Shown: positions 9,730 to 16,894 of the stretch, piece by piece
Layout: each line of letters starts with the position of its first letter
Position numbering within the stretch: the first letter of the stretch is position 1
Source of the DNA: Nocardia ninae NBRC 108245
GTDB taxonomy: Bacteria > Actinomycetota > Actinomycetes > Mycobacteriales > Mycobacteriaceae
Length of the DNA: 64,000 nt
NCBI RefSeq assembly: GCF_007990755.1
Contig: NZ_BJXA01000016.1
Location: 62,001-126,000 of the forward strand
Direction: 5' to 3'
Notes under the pieces: generated by a model
Told to the model about the DNA's origin: nothing
The model's database searches: none
What the model saw: the letters and a program-made list of their open reading frames with translations, nothing else
Translations under genes and position numbers: made by a program

Positions 9730-9744
9730 GTGGTTCCTCGAGTC

Positions 9745-9789
9745 AAAACTGTGTATGGGTTAAACTTAGTTTAGACGGTACACAGTTTT
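9745..9789. promoter_or_regulatory. Candidate TetR operator in the divergent drrA/tetR region
   Basis: Outer arms AAAACTGTGTA (9745-9755) and TACACAGTTTT (9779-9789) are perfect inverted repeats. Nested between them is the palindrome TAAACTTAGTTTA (9761-9773). The element lies 16 bp from the exporter ATG and 40 bp from the TetR start, where a repressor controlling both genes would bind. The inner AT-rich palindrome stands out in GC-rich DNA. Confidence 0.72.
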
Positions 9790-9828
9790 TGGCCCGAGGG
9801 AAGAGGCGACGAGAAAAAGGGGTCGACA

Positions 9829-10578
9829 GTGGTGAACACGCCGGAGGCGGACAGCGGCGGGGCGGCGCGGGCCAAGTCCTTCGCCTTGATGTGGGGTCTG
9901 GACGAGCAGGGCACGCGGGGGCCGAAGCGCGGACTGAGTCTCGAGCAGGTGATCGACGCGGCGATCGAGGTGGCCGATGCCGAGGGGGTCGCGGCACTGT
10001 CGATGAGCCGGGTCGCCAAGCGGCTCGGCTTCACCACCATGTCGCTCTACCGCTACGTGGACAGCAAGGACACCCTGCTCGTCCTGATCTCGGATCGCGC
10101 GCTCGGGTTACCGCCGGAGCTGCCGGTCGGCGTCGGGTGGCGGGCCGGCATCGAGGCCTGGGCCGCGGGCGTATCCGAGTCGCTGCGACGGCACCCGTGG
10201 TTCGTCGATCTGCCGCTGGCCGCGCCGCCGACGGGGCCGTGCAATATGGCCTGGCTGGACGCCGGCCTGGGGATGTTCGCCGAAACCGCCGTGCCCGAGC
10301 CGATCAAACTGCAACTCGTCATGAATGTTTCGTTGTATCTGATCGGCCGGATGCGCGTCGCCAAGGAGCTGGCGGCGAGCGGGGACAACGCCGAGTACCC
10401 GGCCATGTTGAGCCGGGTACTCGACCCGCAGCGCTACCCGGCGCTGACCCGCGCCCTCGCCGCCCAGGTGTTCGACGATGACGACGTGGAATGGGACGAC
10501 GGGGGACTGCGGTTCGGTCTGGCCCGACTGCTGGACGGATACGAGCAGTTCGTCCGATCCTTCGAGCAGCAGCCCTAG
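9829..10578 (+). CDS. TetR-family regulator with TetR C-terminal domain
   Basis: Of its 249 residues, about 30-80 form the DNA-binding domain: LEQVIDAAIEVADAEGVAAL, then SMSRVAKRLGFTTMSLYRYV and DSKDTLLVLI. The C-terminal domain (RAGIEAWAAGVSESLRRHPW and following) resembles the TetR_C_1 group that guards drug exporters. The start is GTG at 9829 (a second GTG follows at 9832), preceded by AAAAAGGGG. It diverges from the DrrAB-like pair and shares the palindromic operator, so it is the likely repressor of that exporter and of itself. The 3' end overlaps the convergent bcp gene by 4 bp. Confidence 0.92.
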   Translation: MVNTPEADSGGAARAKSFALMWGLDEQGTRGPKRGLSLEQVIDAAIEVADAEGVAALSMSRVAKRLGFTTMSLYRYVDSKDTLLVLISDRALGLPPELPVGVGWRAGIEAWAAGVSESLRRHPWFVDLPLAAPPTGPCNMAWLDAGLGMFAETAVPEPIKLQLVMNVSLYLIGRMRVAKELAASGDNAEYPAMLSRVLDPQRYPALTRALAAQVFDDDDVEWDDGGLRFGLARLLDGYEQFVRSFEQQP

Positions 10579-11048
10579 ACCGACAGATCGCGGCGCAGCT
10601 TGGCGACGTGACCGGTGGCCTTCACGTTGTACTGGGCGACCTCGATCTTGCCTGCCTCGTCCACCAGGAAGGTGGAGCGGATGACCCCGGTGACGGTCTT
10701 GCCGTACATGGTCTTTTCGCCGAACGCGCCCCACGCGGTGAGCACGGCCTTGTCCGGATCGGACAGCAGCGGGAAGGTGAGCTGCTCGGCGTCGCGGAAT
10801 TTGGCCAGCTTCGCGGGCTTGTCGGGCGAGACGCCGAGCACGGTGATGCCCGCGCCGTCGAGCTCGGCCAGGTTGTCGCGGAAGTCGCAGGCCTGTTTGG
10901 TGCAGCCGGGGGTGCTGGCGGCGGGGTAGAAGTACACGATCACCTTGCGGCCGCGGTAGTCGGCGAGCGACACGTCCTTGCCGTCGGCGTCGGGCAGCGT
11001 GAAATCGGGGGCGGTATCGCCGGGGGAGAGTCGTTGGTTGTCGGTCAC
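10575..11048 (-). CDS. bcp: Thioredoxin-dependent peroxiredoxin, Bcp/PrxQ type
   Basis: This 157-residue thiol peroxidase reduces hydrogen peroxide and alkyl hydroperoxides in the cytosol. The peroxidatic Cys is in YPAASTPGCTKQACDFRD, which also has the second Cys five residues on (CxxxxC), the PrxQ resolving pattern. The segment GVSPDKPAKLAKF and the late Arg in TGVIRSTFLVDEAGKI complete the family pattern. The start is placed at GTG 11048 (VTDNQRLSPGDTAPDF), which matches the family length. The frame is open 32 codons further upstream, and no strong ribosome site settles the start. Confidence 0.93.
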   Translation of the reverse strand: MTDNQRLSPGDTAPDFTLPDADGKDVSLADYRGRKVIVYFYPAASTPGCTKQACDFRDNLAELDGAGITVLGVSPDKPAKLAKFRDAEQLTFPLLSDPDKAVLTAWGAFGEKTMYGKTVTGVIRSTFLVDEAGKIEVAQYNVKATGHVAKLRRDLSV

Positions 11049-11291
11049 GTCCTGCACGGTAACCGACGGCTCGGACACGCTGCCGACGGACGGAACGACA
11101 CTGTGCGGACCGACAGAACCGTGCCGCGCACACCTCGGCAGCACTGTGCGGATCTATAGAACGCCGCGTGCCCCGGGTCGGCGCCGCGCGGACCGATACA
11201 CTCGGCCGGGAGCTGAGGGTGACCCGCGAAGGCCGAACACGCACCGCGATTCGAGCCCCGGCGCGGCACATCAAACACAGGAGGCCTGAAC

Positions 11292-11513
11292 GTGGCGAAG
11301 GATACCGAGCGGATCGAGCAGGAGATCGAGGCCGCGCGCACGCGGCTGGCGAGCACGCTCGACGAACTCGCCGTGCGCGCGGATCCGCAGCGGATCGCGA
11401 GCGACAGCAAGCAGATCGTGCTGCGGAAGCTGAACGAGCCCAAGGTGAAGTACAGCCTGATCGGCGCGGCCGTCGTGGTGGTCGGGCTGGTGCTGGTCAA
11501 GATCTTCCGCTGA
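11292..11513 (+). CDS. DUF3618 small membrane protein
   Basis: This small protein has 73 residues: a charged N-terminal helix (DTERIEQEIEAARTRLASTL, DELAVRADPQRI) and one C-terminal membrane helix (YSLIGAAVVVVGLVLVKIF). This is the usual form of DUF3618 proteins in actinobacteria. GTG start at 11292 with CAGGAGG ten bases upstream. A 14-bp terminator follows. Function is unknown; it probably lies in the inner leaflet with its helix bundle in the cytosol. Confidence 0.88.
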   Translation: MAKDTERIEQEIEAARTRLASTLDELAVRADPQRIASDSKQIVLRKLNEPKVKYSLIGAAVVVVGLVLVKIFR

Positions 11514-11530
11514 ATCGGCGCCGAACAGCA

Positions 11531-11567
11531 GAACACCCGGTGTGCCTGGCACACCGGGTGTTCTTAT
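11531..11567. terminator. Strong intrinsic terminator
   Basis: Perfect 14-bp stem GAACACCCGGTGTG (11531-11544) with CACACCGGGTGTTC (11550-11563), a five-base loop CCTGG and a T-rich tail. It lies between the convergent DUF3618 and excalibur genes. Confidence 0.88.
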
Positions 11568-11577
11568 TTCACGGGTA

Positions 11578-11874
11578 TCAGACCGTGGGGCAGGCGAACC
11601 CGTCACCGTCCGGATCCAGGTGCGGGCCGTAGCCCGGTTCACCACGAAACAGTGGTGCCCGGTTGGCGCGCTTGGCGTCTTCACAGTTGGCAAAGGCGCC
11701 GCCGGCCGAACCGGTCTGCGTCAGACCAGCCGAACCGGTTGCGGCCGAGCCGGTGTCGACGGCCGACGATCCGGTTCCGGAGGAACCTGAGGGAGGCTGA
11801 GCCAGCGCGGTCGGCGCCGCAAGGAGGGTCAGTCCCGCGACGGCAGCGCTGAGGGTAAGCCGGCGAACGTTCAT
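11578..11874 (-). CDS. Secreted excalibur calcium-binding domain protein
   Basis: An exported protein of 98 residues. The N-terminal signal peptide is MNVRRLTLSAAVAGLTLLAA with a likely cleavage after PTALA. A Gly/Ser/Thr linker follows. The C-terminal excalibur domain reads FANCEDAKRANRAPLFRGEP, then GYGPHLDPDGDGFACP, with the Ca-binding DPDGDG loop and two Cys that would form a disulphide. The ATG at 11874 has GAGGAAT upstream. Excalibur proteins are cell-surface or secreted; the exact role is unknown. Confidence 0.9.
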   Translation of the reverse strand: MNVRRLTLSAAVAGLTLLAAPTALAQPPSGSSGTGSSAVDTGSAATGSAGLTQTGSAGGAFANCEDAKRANRAPLFRGEPGYGPHLDPDGDGFACPTV

Positions 11875-11973
11875 GTATTCCTCTAAATAGTTGCTGCGAT
11901 GGATAGGCGTCCGACCGGACGCCGCATCCACTGTTGTGACGCCTCGCCCGCTTGTCAACCGCGTCGGCCGAGA

Positions 11974-11999
11974 ACTAGGGCATTAGGGGATGCCCTAGT
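11974..11999 (-). terminator. Hairpin terminator after the pirin gene
   Basis: Perfect 10-bp stem ACTAGGGCAT (11974-11983) with ATGCCCTAGT (11990-11999), six-base loop, just downstream of the pirin stop codon. No strong T run. Confidence 0.6.
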
Positions 12000-12007
12000 C
12001 GGGACGT

Positions 12008-12985
12008 TCACTCGCCCAGGCGATGGCCCGCCACGTGCTCGGCGGGGATGTTTCCCATGCGTCCTGCCTGGTAGTCGTCCATGGCCTGGATGATTTCGGC
12101 GCGAGTGTTCATCACGAAGGGCCCGTATTGCACGACGGGTTCCTTGATCGGTTGGCCGCCGAGCAACAACACCTCCAAGTCGCCGGTCCGATTGTGTTGG
12201 CGTGCATCGGCACTCACCGTGATCGCGTCGCCGGGACCGAAGACGGCCAGCTGTCCCTCGCGCAGTGGCCTGCGTTCGGCGCCGACCGTGCCGCTGCCGG
12301 ACAGCACGTACGCCATCGCCGTGAAGTGTTGCGGCCACGGCGTTTCCAGCTGTCCGCCGGGGCTGATCGAGGCGTGGGCGTAGGCGATCGGGGTGTAGGT
12401 CGAGCCTGGCCCGTCGAAGCCGCCGACCGAACCCGCGATGAGCCGGACCAGCGCGCCACCGTCGTGCGAGCTGACCAGGGTCAGTTCACCGGCACGCAGA
12501 TCCTGGTAGCGCGGTGCGGCGAACTTGAGCGCGCGCGGCAGGTTCACCCACAGTTGGATGCCGTGGAACCAGCCGCCCGCCATGACCAGCTGCTCGGTGG
12601 GCAGCTCGTCGTGCAGGATGCCGGAGCCCGCGGTCATCCACTGCGTGTCGCCCTCGCCGATCACGCCACCGCCGCCGTTGGAGTCGTGGTGCACCATGGC
12701 GCCGTCCATGACGTAGGTGACGGTCTCGAAGCCGCGGTGCGGATGCCACGGCGCGCCCTTCGCCTCGTGCGGTTCGTAGGCGACCGGGCCCATCTGGTCG
12801 AGCAGGATGAACGGGTCGGCGGTGCGCAGGTCCACGCTCGGGAACGGCCTGCGAACCTCGAACCCCGCGCCCTCGCGCTGTTTCGGCGCGCTGACCACGG
12901 TGCGCACCGGGCGTTCGCGCATGGTCTCGGTGGGCTGGGGCAGGCGCGGCAGGATCATGAGGTCGGGGACGGTGATGGCGGGCAT
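12008..12985 (-). CDS. Pirin family protein
   Basis: A bicupin of 325 residues. The metal-site motif HPHRGFETVTYVMDG (about residues 81-95) and the later HDELPTE (about 126-132) are the pirin Fe ligands (two His, then His and Glu). Pirins act as quercetin 2,3-dioxygenases or redox sensors; which applies here is not known. The ATG at 12985 has CCAGGAGG seven bases upstream. It diverges from a MarR gene at 13048, an arrangement common for pirins, and the short shared region suggests MarR control. Confidence 0.93.
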   Translation of the reverse strand: MPAITVPDLMILPRLPQPTETMRERPVRTVVSAPKQREGAGFEVRRPFPSVDLRTADPFILLDQMGPVAYEPHEAKGAPWHPHRGFETVTYVMDGAMVHHDSNGGGGVIGEGDTQWMTAGSGILHDELPTEQLVMAGGWFHGIQLWVNLPRALKFAAPRYQDLRAGELTLVSSHDGGALVRLIAGSVGGFDGPGSTYTPIAYAHASISPGGQLETPWPQHFTAMAYVLSGSGTVGAERRPLREGQLAVFGPGDAITVSADARQHNRTGDLEVLLLGGQPIKEPVVQYGPFVMNTRAEIIQAMDDYQAGRMGNIPAEHVAGHRLGE

Positions 12986-13006
12986 CGGAACCTCCTGGGA
13001 GGAAAG

Positions 13007-13026
13007 TTGGTGTCCATGTCAACCAA
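13007..13026. promoter_or_regulatory. Possible MarR operator between pirin and marR
   Basis: Short inverted repeat TTGGT (13007-13011) and ACCAA (13022-13026) with a 10-base spacer, in the 62-bp divergent region. The arms are short, so this is a position-based suggestion. Confidence 0.3.
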
Positions 13027-13047
13027 ATGTGAGTAGACTTCATTCCC

Positions 13048-13515
13048 ATGGAGTGGCTGAGTGACGACGAGCAGGCGACGTGGTCGGCCTACATCCGCCT
13101 GCGCCAGCGGCTGGACGCGGCGATGGCGGAGGGATTGACCCGGGATGGGCTGTCCGCGGCGGACTACGAACTGATGGTCGCGCTCTCGGCCGCACCGGGT
13201 GACTGTCTGCGAGCCAAGGATCTCGCGGCCGAGGTCTGCTGGGAAAAGAGCAGGTTGTCCAAGCATCTCGCCCGGATGGACGCGCGCGGGCTGGTCGACC
13301 GGCAGCCGGTGGCGGAGGACGCGCGCGGGGTGCTGGTCAAGCTCACGGCCGAAGGTCGCCGGTTACTCGAACGCGCTGCCCCGAACCACGTCCGGCTGGT
13401 CCGCGAGGTCTTCATCGACTGCATCACCCCCGACGAAGCCCGCGCCCTTCAGTCGCTCTCCGACAAAGTACTTGTCGCAGTAGAGGAATCAACCCACTCC
13501 GCGCTGGGTGCGTGA
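13048..13515 (+). CDS. MarR-family transcriptional regulator
   Basis: 155 residues with the winged-helix MarR core: LSAADYELMVALSAAPG, then LRAKDLAAEVCWEKSRLSKH and LARMDARGLVDRQPVAEDAR (wing). The single Cys in EVCWEK could sense oxidants, as in some MarR proteins; this is inference. The ATG at 13048 starts the protein at MEWLSDDEQATWSAYIRL. It is divergent from pirin and probably controls both genes. Confidence 0.92.
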   Translation: MEWLSDDEQATWSAYIRLRQRLDAAMAEGLTRDGLSAADYELMVALSAAPGDCLRAKDLAAEVCWEKSRLSKHLARMDARGLVDRQPVAEDARGVLVKLTAEGRRLLERAAPNHVRLVREVFIDCITPDEARALQSLSDKVLVAVEESTHSALGA

Positions 13516-13530
13516 GTGCTTTCAGGATCC

Positions 13531-13581
13531 GGGGGAATTGAGGTCGGCATTTCCCGGGAAGCGACTTACCTCAGTTCCCCC
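13531..13581. terminator. Bidirectional terminator hairpin
   Basis: GGGGGAATTGAGGT (13531-13544) pairs with ACCTCAGTTCCCCC (13568-13581) over 14 bp with one G-T wobble. It lies between the convergent marR and DUF1992 genes. The 13582-13664 stretch beyond it holds no gene. Confidence 0.65.
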
Positions 13582-13664
13582 TGATCTTGAAACGGTCGCT
13601 CAGTGGCGGCTGCTCCGCTGAGCCGGGTGGAATATTCGGCTGGCCCGGGACAGCGGCTGTGAGA

Positions 13665-14168
13665 TCAGTTGCTGGGCGCGGCGTTGGGGTTGCGGAATAG
13701 GCGCCGCCACCATGAGGTGGTGTCCGGGGCTGGTTTGGGGGCGACCACAGATGTGTCCGGCGATCGCTTCGGCCTGCGCTCGGCACGCCATTGCTCGACG
13801 ATCTCCTCGGTATCGACCGGGGCGATGCGGACGTAAGGCCCGTGCGGCAGGCGCAGCCAGTCGACCACCCGCTTGTTGAGCTCGCGCACGGTCTCGCGGA
13901 CCGCGCGCTCGGAGGTCAATTCGCGCACAGTCTCGGGCAGTCGCTCGATATCCCGGCGCAGCAGCAGCGACGGTGGCAGGAGCGCGTCACCGCTCACTCC
14001 TTCTTTCCGGAGGTAGCCCTTCAGCCACCAGTTCTCGTCGTCGCTGCCGCGCGGAATCGGTTTGCCCGCACCGGGCAGATTCTCGAATTCACCGCGTGCT
14101 GTTGCCTCGCGGATCTGCTTGTCGATCCACGATTCGAAGTCCAGTTTCGCTGGTTTGCGCTCGGTCAT
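13665..14168 (-). CDS. DUF1992 (DnaJ homologue subfamily C member 28, conserved domain) protein
   Basis: 167 residues. The N-terminal DUF1992 core reads FESWIDKQIREATARGEFEN, then LPGAGKPIPRGSDDENWWLK. The SLLLRRDIERLPETVREL helix and the ELNKRVVDWLRLPHGP segment follow. The C-terminal tail is a low-complexity Pro/Arg linker ending WWRRLFRNPNA. The domain is widespread; its function in bacteria is not established. The ATG at 14168 gives MTERKPAKLDFE, the usual family start. Confidence 0.9.
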   Translation of the reverse strand: MTERKPAKLDFESWIDKQIREATARGEFENLPGAGKPIPRGSDDENWWLKGYLRKEGVSGDALLPPSLLLRRDIERLPETVRELTSERAVRETVRELNKRVVDWLRLPHGPYVRIAPVDTEEIVEQWRAERRPKRSPDTSVVAPKPAPDTTSWWRRLFRNPNAAPSN

Positions 14169-14252
14169 CGCGTCACCTTTGACGGCGGGTGCATTGCCAC
14201 CATGCTACCGAATGGGCCCGTGTGGGCGCCGAAGCCGGTGTCCGGCAAGGGA

Positions 14253-14567
14253 TCACGACCAGGGCGTGATCGGCGGCTTCACCCACATCAGCTTGTCGTC
14301 GGTGTGCTCGCGCCGCGCCGCCGGATGGCCGGGATGCCGGGCGGCCCAGTCGTCCTTCTCGGTCAGCAACTGCGCCACCGTCGCCCAGGTCTCCTCGGTG
14401 CTCGGTGGGTTCGTGTCGGCCGCCCTGGCGAGCTTGCGCCGGGTCGTCGCGGGCATCGCCAGCAGTTCGGGTCCGGTGATGCCCAGGTGCCAGACGTAGC
14501 CCGCGAGGCGCCGGGCCTTCTCGGCGCGGCTCTTGGCCGCCGTGTCGCTGTGCGCGTAATCGGTCAT
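14253..14567 (-). CDS. Conserved hypothetical actinobacterial protein
   Basis: About 104 residues starting MTDYAHSDTAAKSRAEKARR at ATG 14567. It is helical and soluble. The centre (LAGYVWHLGITGPELLAMPA, TTRRKLARAADTN) looks like a small helical DNA- or protein-binding fold. The end has DDWAARHPGHPAA and DDKLMWVKPPITPWS. I do not recognise a named family. It lies between DUF1992 and the transglycosylase on the same strand, with a terminator upstream, so it is probably a separate unit. Confidence 0.7.
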   Translation of the reverse strand: MTDYAHSDTAAKSRAEKARRLAGYVWHLGITGPELLAMPATTRRKLARAADTNPPSTEETWATVAQLLTEKDDWAARHPGHPAARREHTDDKLMWVKPPITPWS

Positions 14568-14624
14568 CGCGGAATTCCAAAGGTCGGTGGTGCACGACCC
14601 TATCCCGGAGGCGGGGCGAGATGC

Positions 14625-14662
14625 GACGACGCCTCCCCGCGGTCGGGCGGGGAGGCATCGTC
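14625..14662 (-). terminator. Terminator hairpin after the transglycosylase gene
   Basis: GACGACGCCTCCCCGC (14625-14640) pairs with GCGGGGAGGCATCGTC (14647-14662) over 16 bp with one mismatch and a six-base loop, 60 bp past the stop of the minus-strand SLT gene. Confidence 0.7.
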
Positions 14663-14719
14663 GTTGCGTGGCCAGGCGTCGTTGCGTGGCCGGACGGGGC
14701 GGCGTCGTGGCCGCGTGGG

Positions 14720-15313
14720 TCAGTACGCGCCGTTGACGTTGTCCATCGAGCCGTACGTGCGCGCGGCGTAGTTGCAGGCGGCGACGATGTTGGCGACCGG
14801 GTCGTAGATGTCCCAGGAGGTGCCCTCGACGTGGTACGCGCTGAAGGTCGGGTCGATCACCTGGAGCAGGCCCTTGGACGGGATGCCCGCGGCGGCGTTG
14901 GAGTCCCACAGGTTGATCGCCTGCGGGTTACCGGTCGACTCGCGCATCACGTTGCGGAAGATGCCGTCGTAGCTGCCGGGGATGTTGTTGGCCGCCATGA
15001 CGTCGAGGGCCTGGCGGATCCAGCCGTCGAGGTTGTCCGGGTAGCTGGGGGCCGGTGCGGGCAGCGGCGCCGGGATCGGCTCGGGCACGGGGATCGGGAT
15101 CGGCAGCGGCGCGGGCATGGGTGCGGGGGCGGCGACGGGCTCGGCGGCCGGGTGCTGCTCGGCGACCATCGCGATGCGAGACGGGACGCTGTCGTCGGCC
15201 ACCGAGACCGCGGACGAGGCGGCAACGGCCACGACGCCTGCGGCGGCGATGGCAAAGGTCATGCCCTCGCGAAGCGTCGAGCGGCGGAGCGGGAAAAAGC
15301 GTCTGTCAGGCAT
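14720..15313 (-). CDS. Exported SLT-type lytic transglycosylase
   Basis: A cell-wall protein of 197 residues that cuts peptidoglycan glycan strands. The N terminus has an Arg-rich start (MPDRRFFPLRRSTLREG) and a signal or anchor helix (MTFAIAAAGVVAVAASSAV). A Pro/Ala-rich spacer of about 45 residues (PAPLPIPIPVPEPIPAP) spans the wall. The C-terminal SLT domain has the catalytic Glu in FRNVMRESTGNPQAINLWDS, the GLLQVIDPTFSAY motif and ANIVAACNYAARTYGSMDNV. The ATG at 15313 was chosen because it opens on the signal sequence; an upstream GTG at 15388 is less likely. Confidence 0.92.
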   Translation of the reverse strand: MPDRRFFPLRRSTLREGMTFAIAAAGVVAVAASSAVSVADDSVPSRIAMVAEQHPAAEPVAAPAPMPAPLPIPIPVPEPIPAPLPAPAPSYPDNLDGWIRQALDVMAANNIPGSYDGIFRNVMRESTGNPQAINLWDSNAAAGIPSKGLLQVIDPTFSAYHVEGTSWDIYDPVANIVAACNYAARTYGSMDNVNGAY

Positions 15314-16066
15314 GACGAAATCGGTTCCTTTGTCGGGGACTGGTTTCGATCCGGGCGCGCGCAGGCAGCACGGATCCAAGGCGGGCACGCGGTGGGCGCT
15401 CGCCGGTACGGCTGTGTGCTGTTGTCGGGTTTTGTTGTGGGGGACGCGGTGGTCCCCGGAACGCGACGGTTCAGTGGTGCGGTGCCGGGGCGCTCACTGC
15501 GAGCCCGGCCGCGATGTCGCGCGGGACTCCGCATCCTCGATGCGGAGAGAAAGACGGCCTCTCGGCGCGCCCATTCGGCGGAAGGTTGGGGTTAGCGGGT
15601 CCATTGCCGGATCCCGATCCGCCGACCGCGGCTGGCATGGGGCCTGCCGTTGCGGTCGTTTTCCGAATGCGTGTGAACAACTCCTCGGTGTAACCAAACT
15701 CCAGGTCGCTTTATGACCTGATCGCAGAATGGTCACGCTAGGTGAACGCACGGTAAACGAATAGCAAATGAAAGGGGCTACCGATCTTGGAACACCTCCC
15801 TGGTAGTTGCCGAACCGTTACCTACGCAGGGAGTTTGCTGCTAAACCGAATGTGCGACACGTCACAGAAATTTTCGGCTGACAAACCGGACTTCTGCTGC
15901 CGGACCGGGATGTTCGTCCGGATTGAGACCGGTGAGACGGCGGCCAAAACGTCTCGATCACGGCGTTTCCGTCGGAAGATCCGATCCGGTCGGTCTGCGG
16001 GACCGAATACAGGGGAGCCGCTAGCCGCCGACCCCCCGCGACCGGGGAGACAGGGAACCGCCGTCC
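15314..16066. other. 753-bp intergenic region with one notable hairpin
   Basis: No convincing gene is present; open frames here lack ribosome sites and family-like sequence. The region must hold the promoter and a long 5' leader for the minus-strand transglycosylase and the promoter for the plus-strand secreted protein. An inverted repeat CTCCCTGGTAG (15796-15806) with CTACGCAGGGAG (15822-15833), one bulged base, can fold. I looked for a c-di-AMP riboswitch, common ahead of actinobacterial wall hydrolases, and could not match its conserved core. Confidence 0.5.
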
Positions 16067-16426
16067 ATGAAATCGAACAGCCTGGCGTGCCGCACCGGCG
16101 TCCTTGCCGCCGGGACCGTGCTCGCAGTGCTGCCACCCCTCGGCGTCGCAGCCATGACACTCGGCACCATGACGGCGGTGGATATGCCCGAGGGGACCGG
16201 GCGCGATATCGCCGCCCGGCAGTACGCGGTGGTGCCGATCGAGGCGCGCTCGGACTTCTGCGACGGCAAGAGTGCGGGACATTACGTCGATCCGGCCGAC
16301 CGAGCCGTGTTCTATCGGTGCGTGAGTTCCCGAACTCAACCCATGACGACGTATCAGTTCCGCTGTGCGGAGGGCGGGTGGTACGACGAGCGGCGACTGG
16401 TCTGTGTGGGCCGAACTCCCCGCTGA
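16067..16426 (+). CDS. Secreted protein with peritrophin-like (CBM14-type) cysteine domain
   Basis: 119 residues. Signal peptide: MKSNSLACRTGVLAAGTVLA followed by VLPPLGVAA. The mature part has one small domain: FCDGKSAGHYVDPADRAVFY, then RCVSSRTQPMTTYQFRC and GGWYDERRLVCV. The Cys spacing with the aromatic G-x-Y-x-DP and FYRC features matches the chitin-binding type-2 (peritrophin-A) pattern, normally eukaryotic but known in some actinobacteria. It may bind chitin or cell-wall glycans; this is inference. The ATG at 16067 opens on the signal peptide but has only a weak ribosome site. Confidence 0.72.
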   Translation: MKSNSLACRTGVLAAGTVLAVLPPLGVAAMTLGTMTAVDMPEGTGRDIAARQYAVVPIEARSDFCDGKSAGHYVDPADRAVFYRCVSSRTQPMTTYQFRCAEGGWYDERRLVCVGRTPR

Positions 16427-16612
16427 AATCCCCGGCGCTGAAGTGTTGCGCCGAACACCATGTGCGAAGCCGACATTCGAGAGGACAACTGGTTGTCCTG
16501 CGAATTCTCGGCACGTCACCAGATCGCCGCTGCGACACTGGCGGTGCCGGACCTGTTCAGCGTTTCCGGGTCGCGGTGTGGGTGCCGTTCGGGTGGACAG
16601 GAGCGTGATCGC

Positions 16613-16894
16613 ATGTCGCAGAGGTCGAATCAGCGCGGATCCCGGGGTGAGGACGCGGTACTCCTGGCGGCGGGGCTGGCGGATCTGGCGCTCAGCCGGG
16701 TAGGCCCGGTGGTGAACCGGGCACTGGGATTTCTACGGCGGTCCGACTTACCCGGCATGGCCGGCGAGGCGGAGAGCGATCTGAAAGCGCGTGGACGGTT
16801 AGCGCTGGACCGGACCTCGCTGCTGCCGCCCGCCCACCTCGAGATCCTCGCGCAGCATGTCGTCGCGCGCGAAACCGGTTCCGGTGCGCCCTGA
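16613..16894 (+). CDS. Small hypothetical protein upstream of a polyprenyl synthase
   Basis: 93 residues, MSQRSNQRGSRGEDAVLLAA followed by GLADLALSRVGPVVNRALGF. The middle is a possible amphipathic or membrane-associated helix and the rest is soluble and charged. No family is recognised. Its last 38 bp overlap the start of the polyprenyl synthase in another frame, which suggests translational coupling and a shared role. Start ATG 16613 follows GACAGGAGCG, an acceptable ribosome site. Confidence 0.6.
   Translation: MSQRSNQRGSRGEDAVLLAAGLADLALSRVGPVVNRALGFLRRSDLPGMAGEAESDLKARGRLALDRTSLLPPAHLEILAQHVVARETGSGAP

Noticed and set aside
10108-11274. 388-codon minus frame across the TetR and bcp genes
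   Set aside because: Arg-rich shadow; both real genes in other frames have clear family motifs.
12023-13036. 337-codon plus frame antisense to pirin
   Set aside because: Composition is unlike a protein (Gly/His/Arg runs) and pirin is certain.
15560-15790. c-di-AMP (ydaO) riboswitch ahead of the transglycosylase
   Set aside because: Suggested by gene type and a vague CTAACCCC stretch, but the conserved GGUGAAUC-type core is missing.
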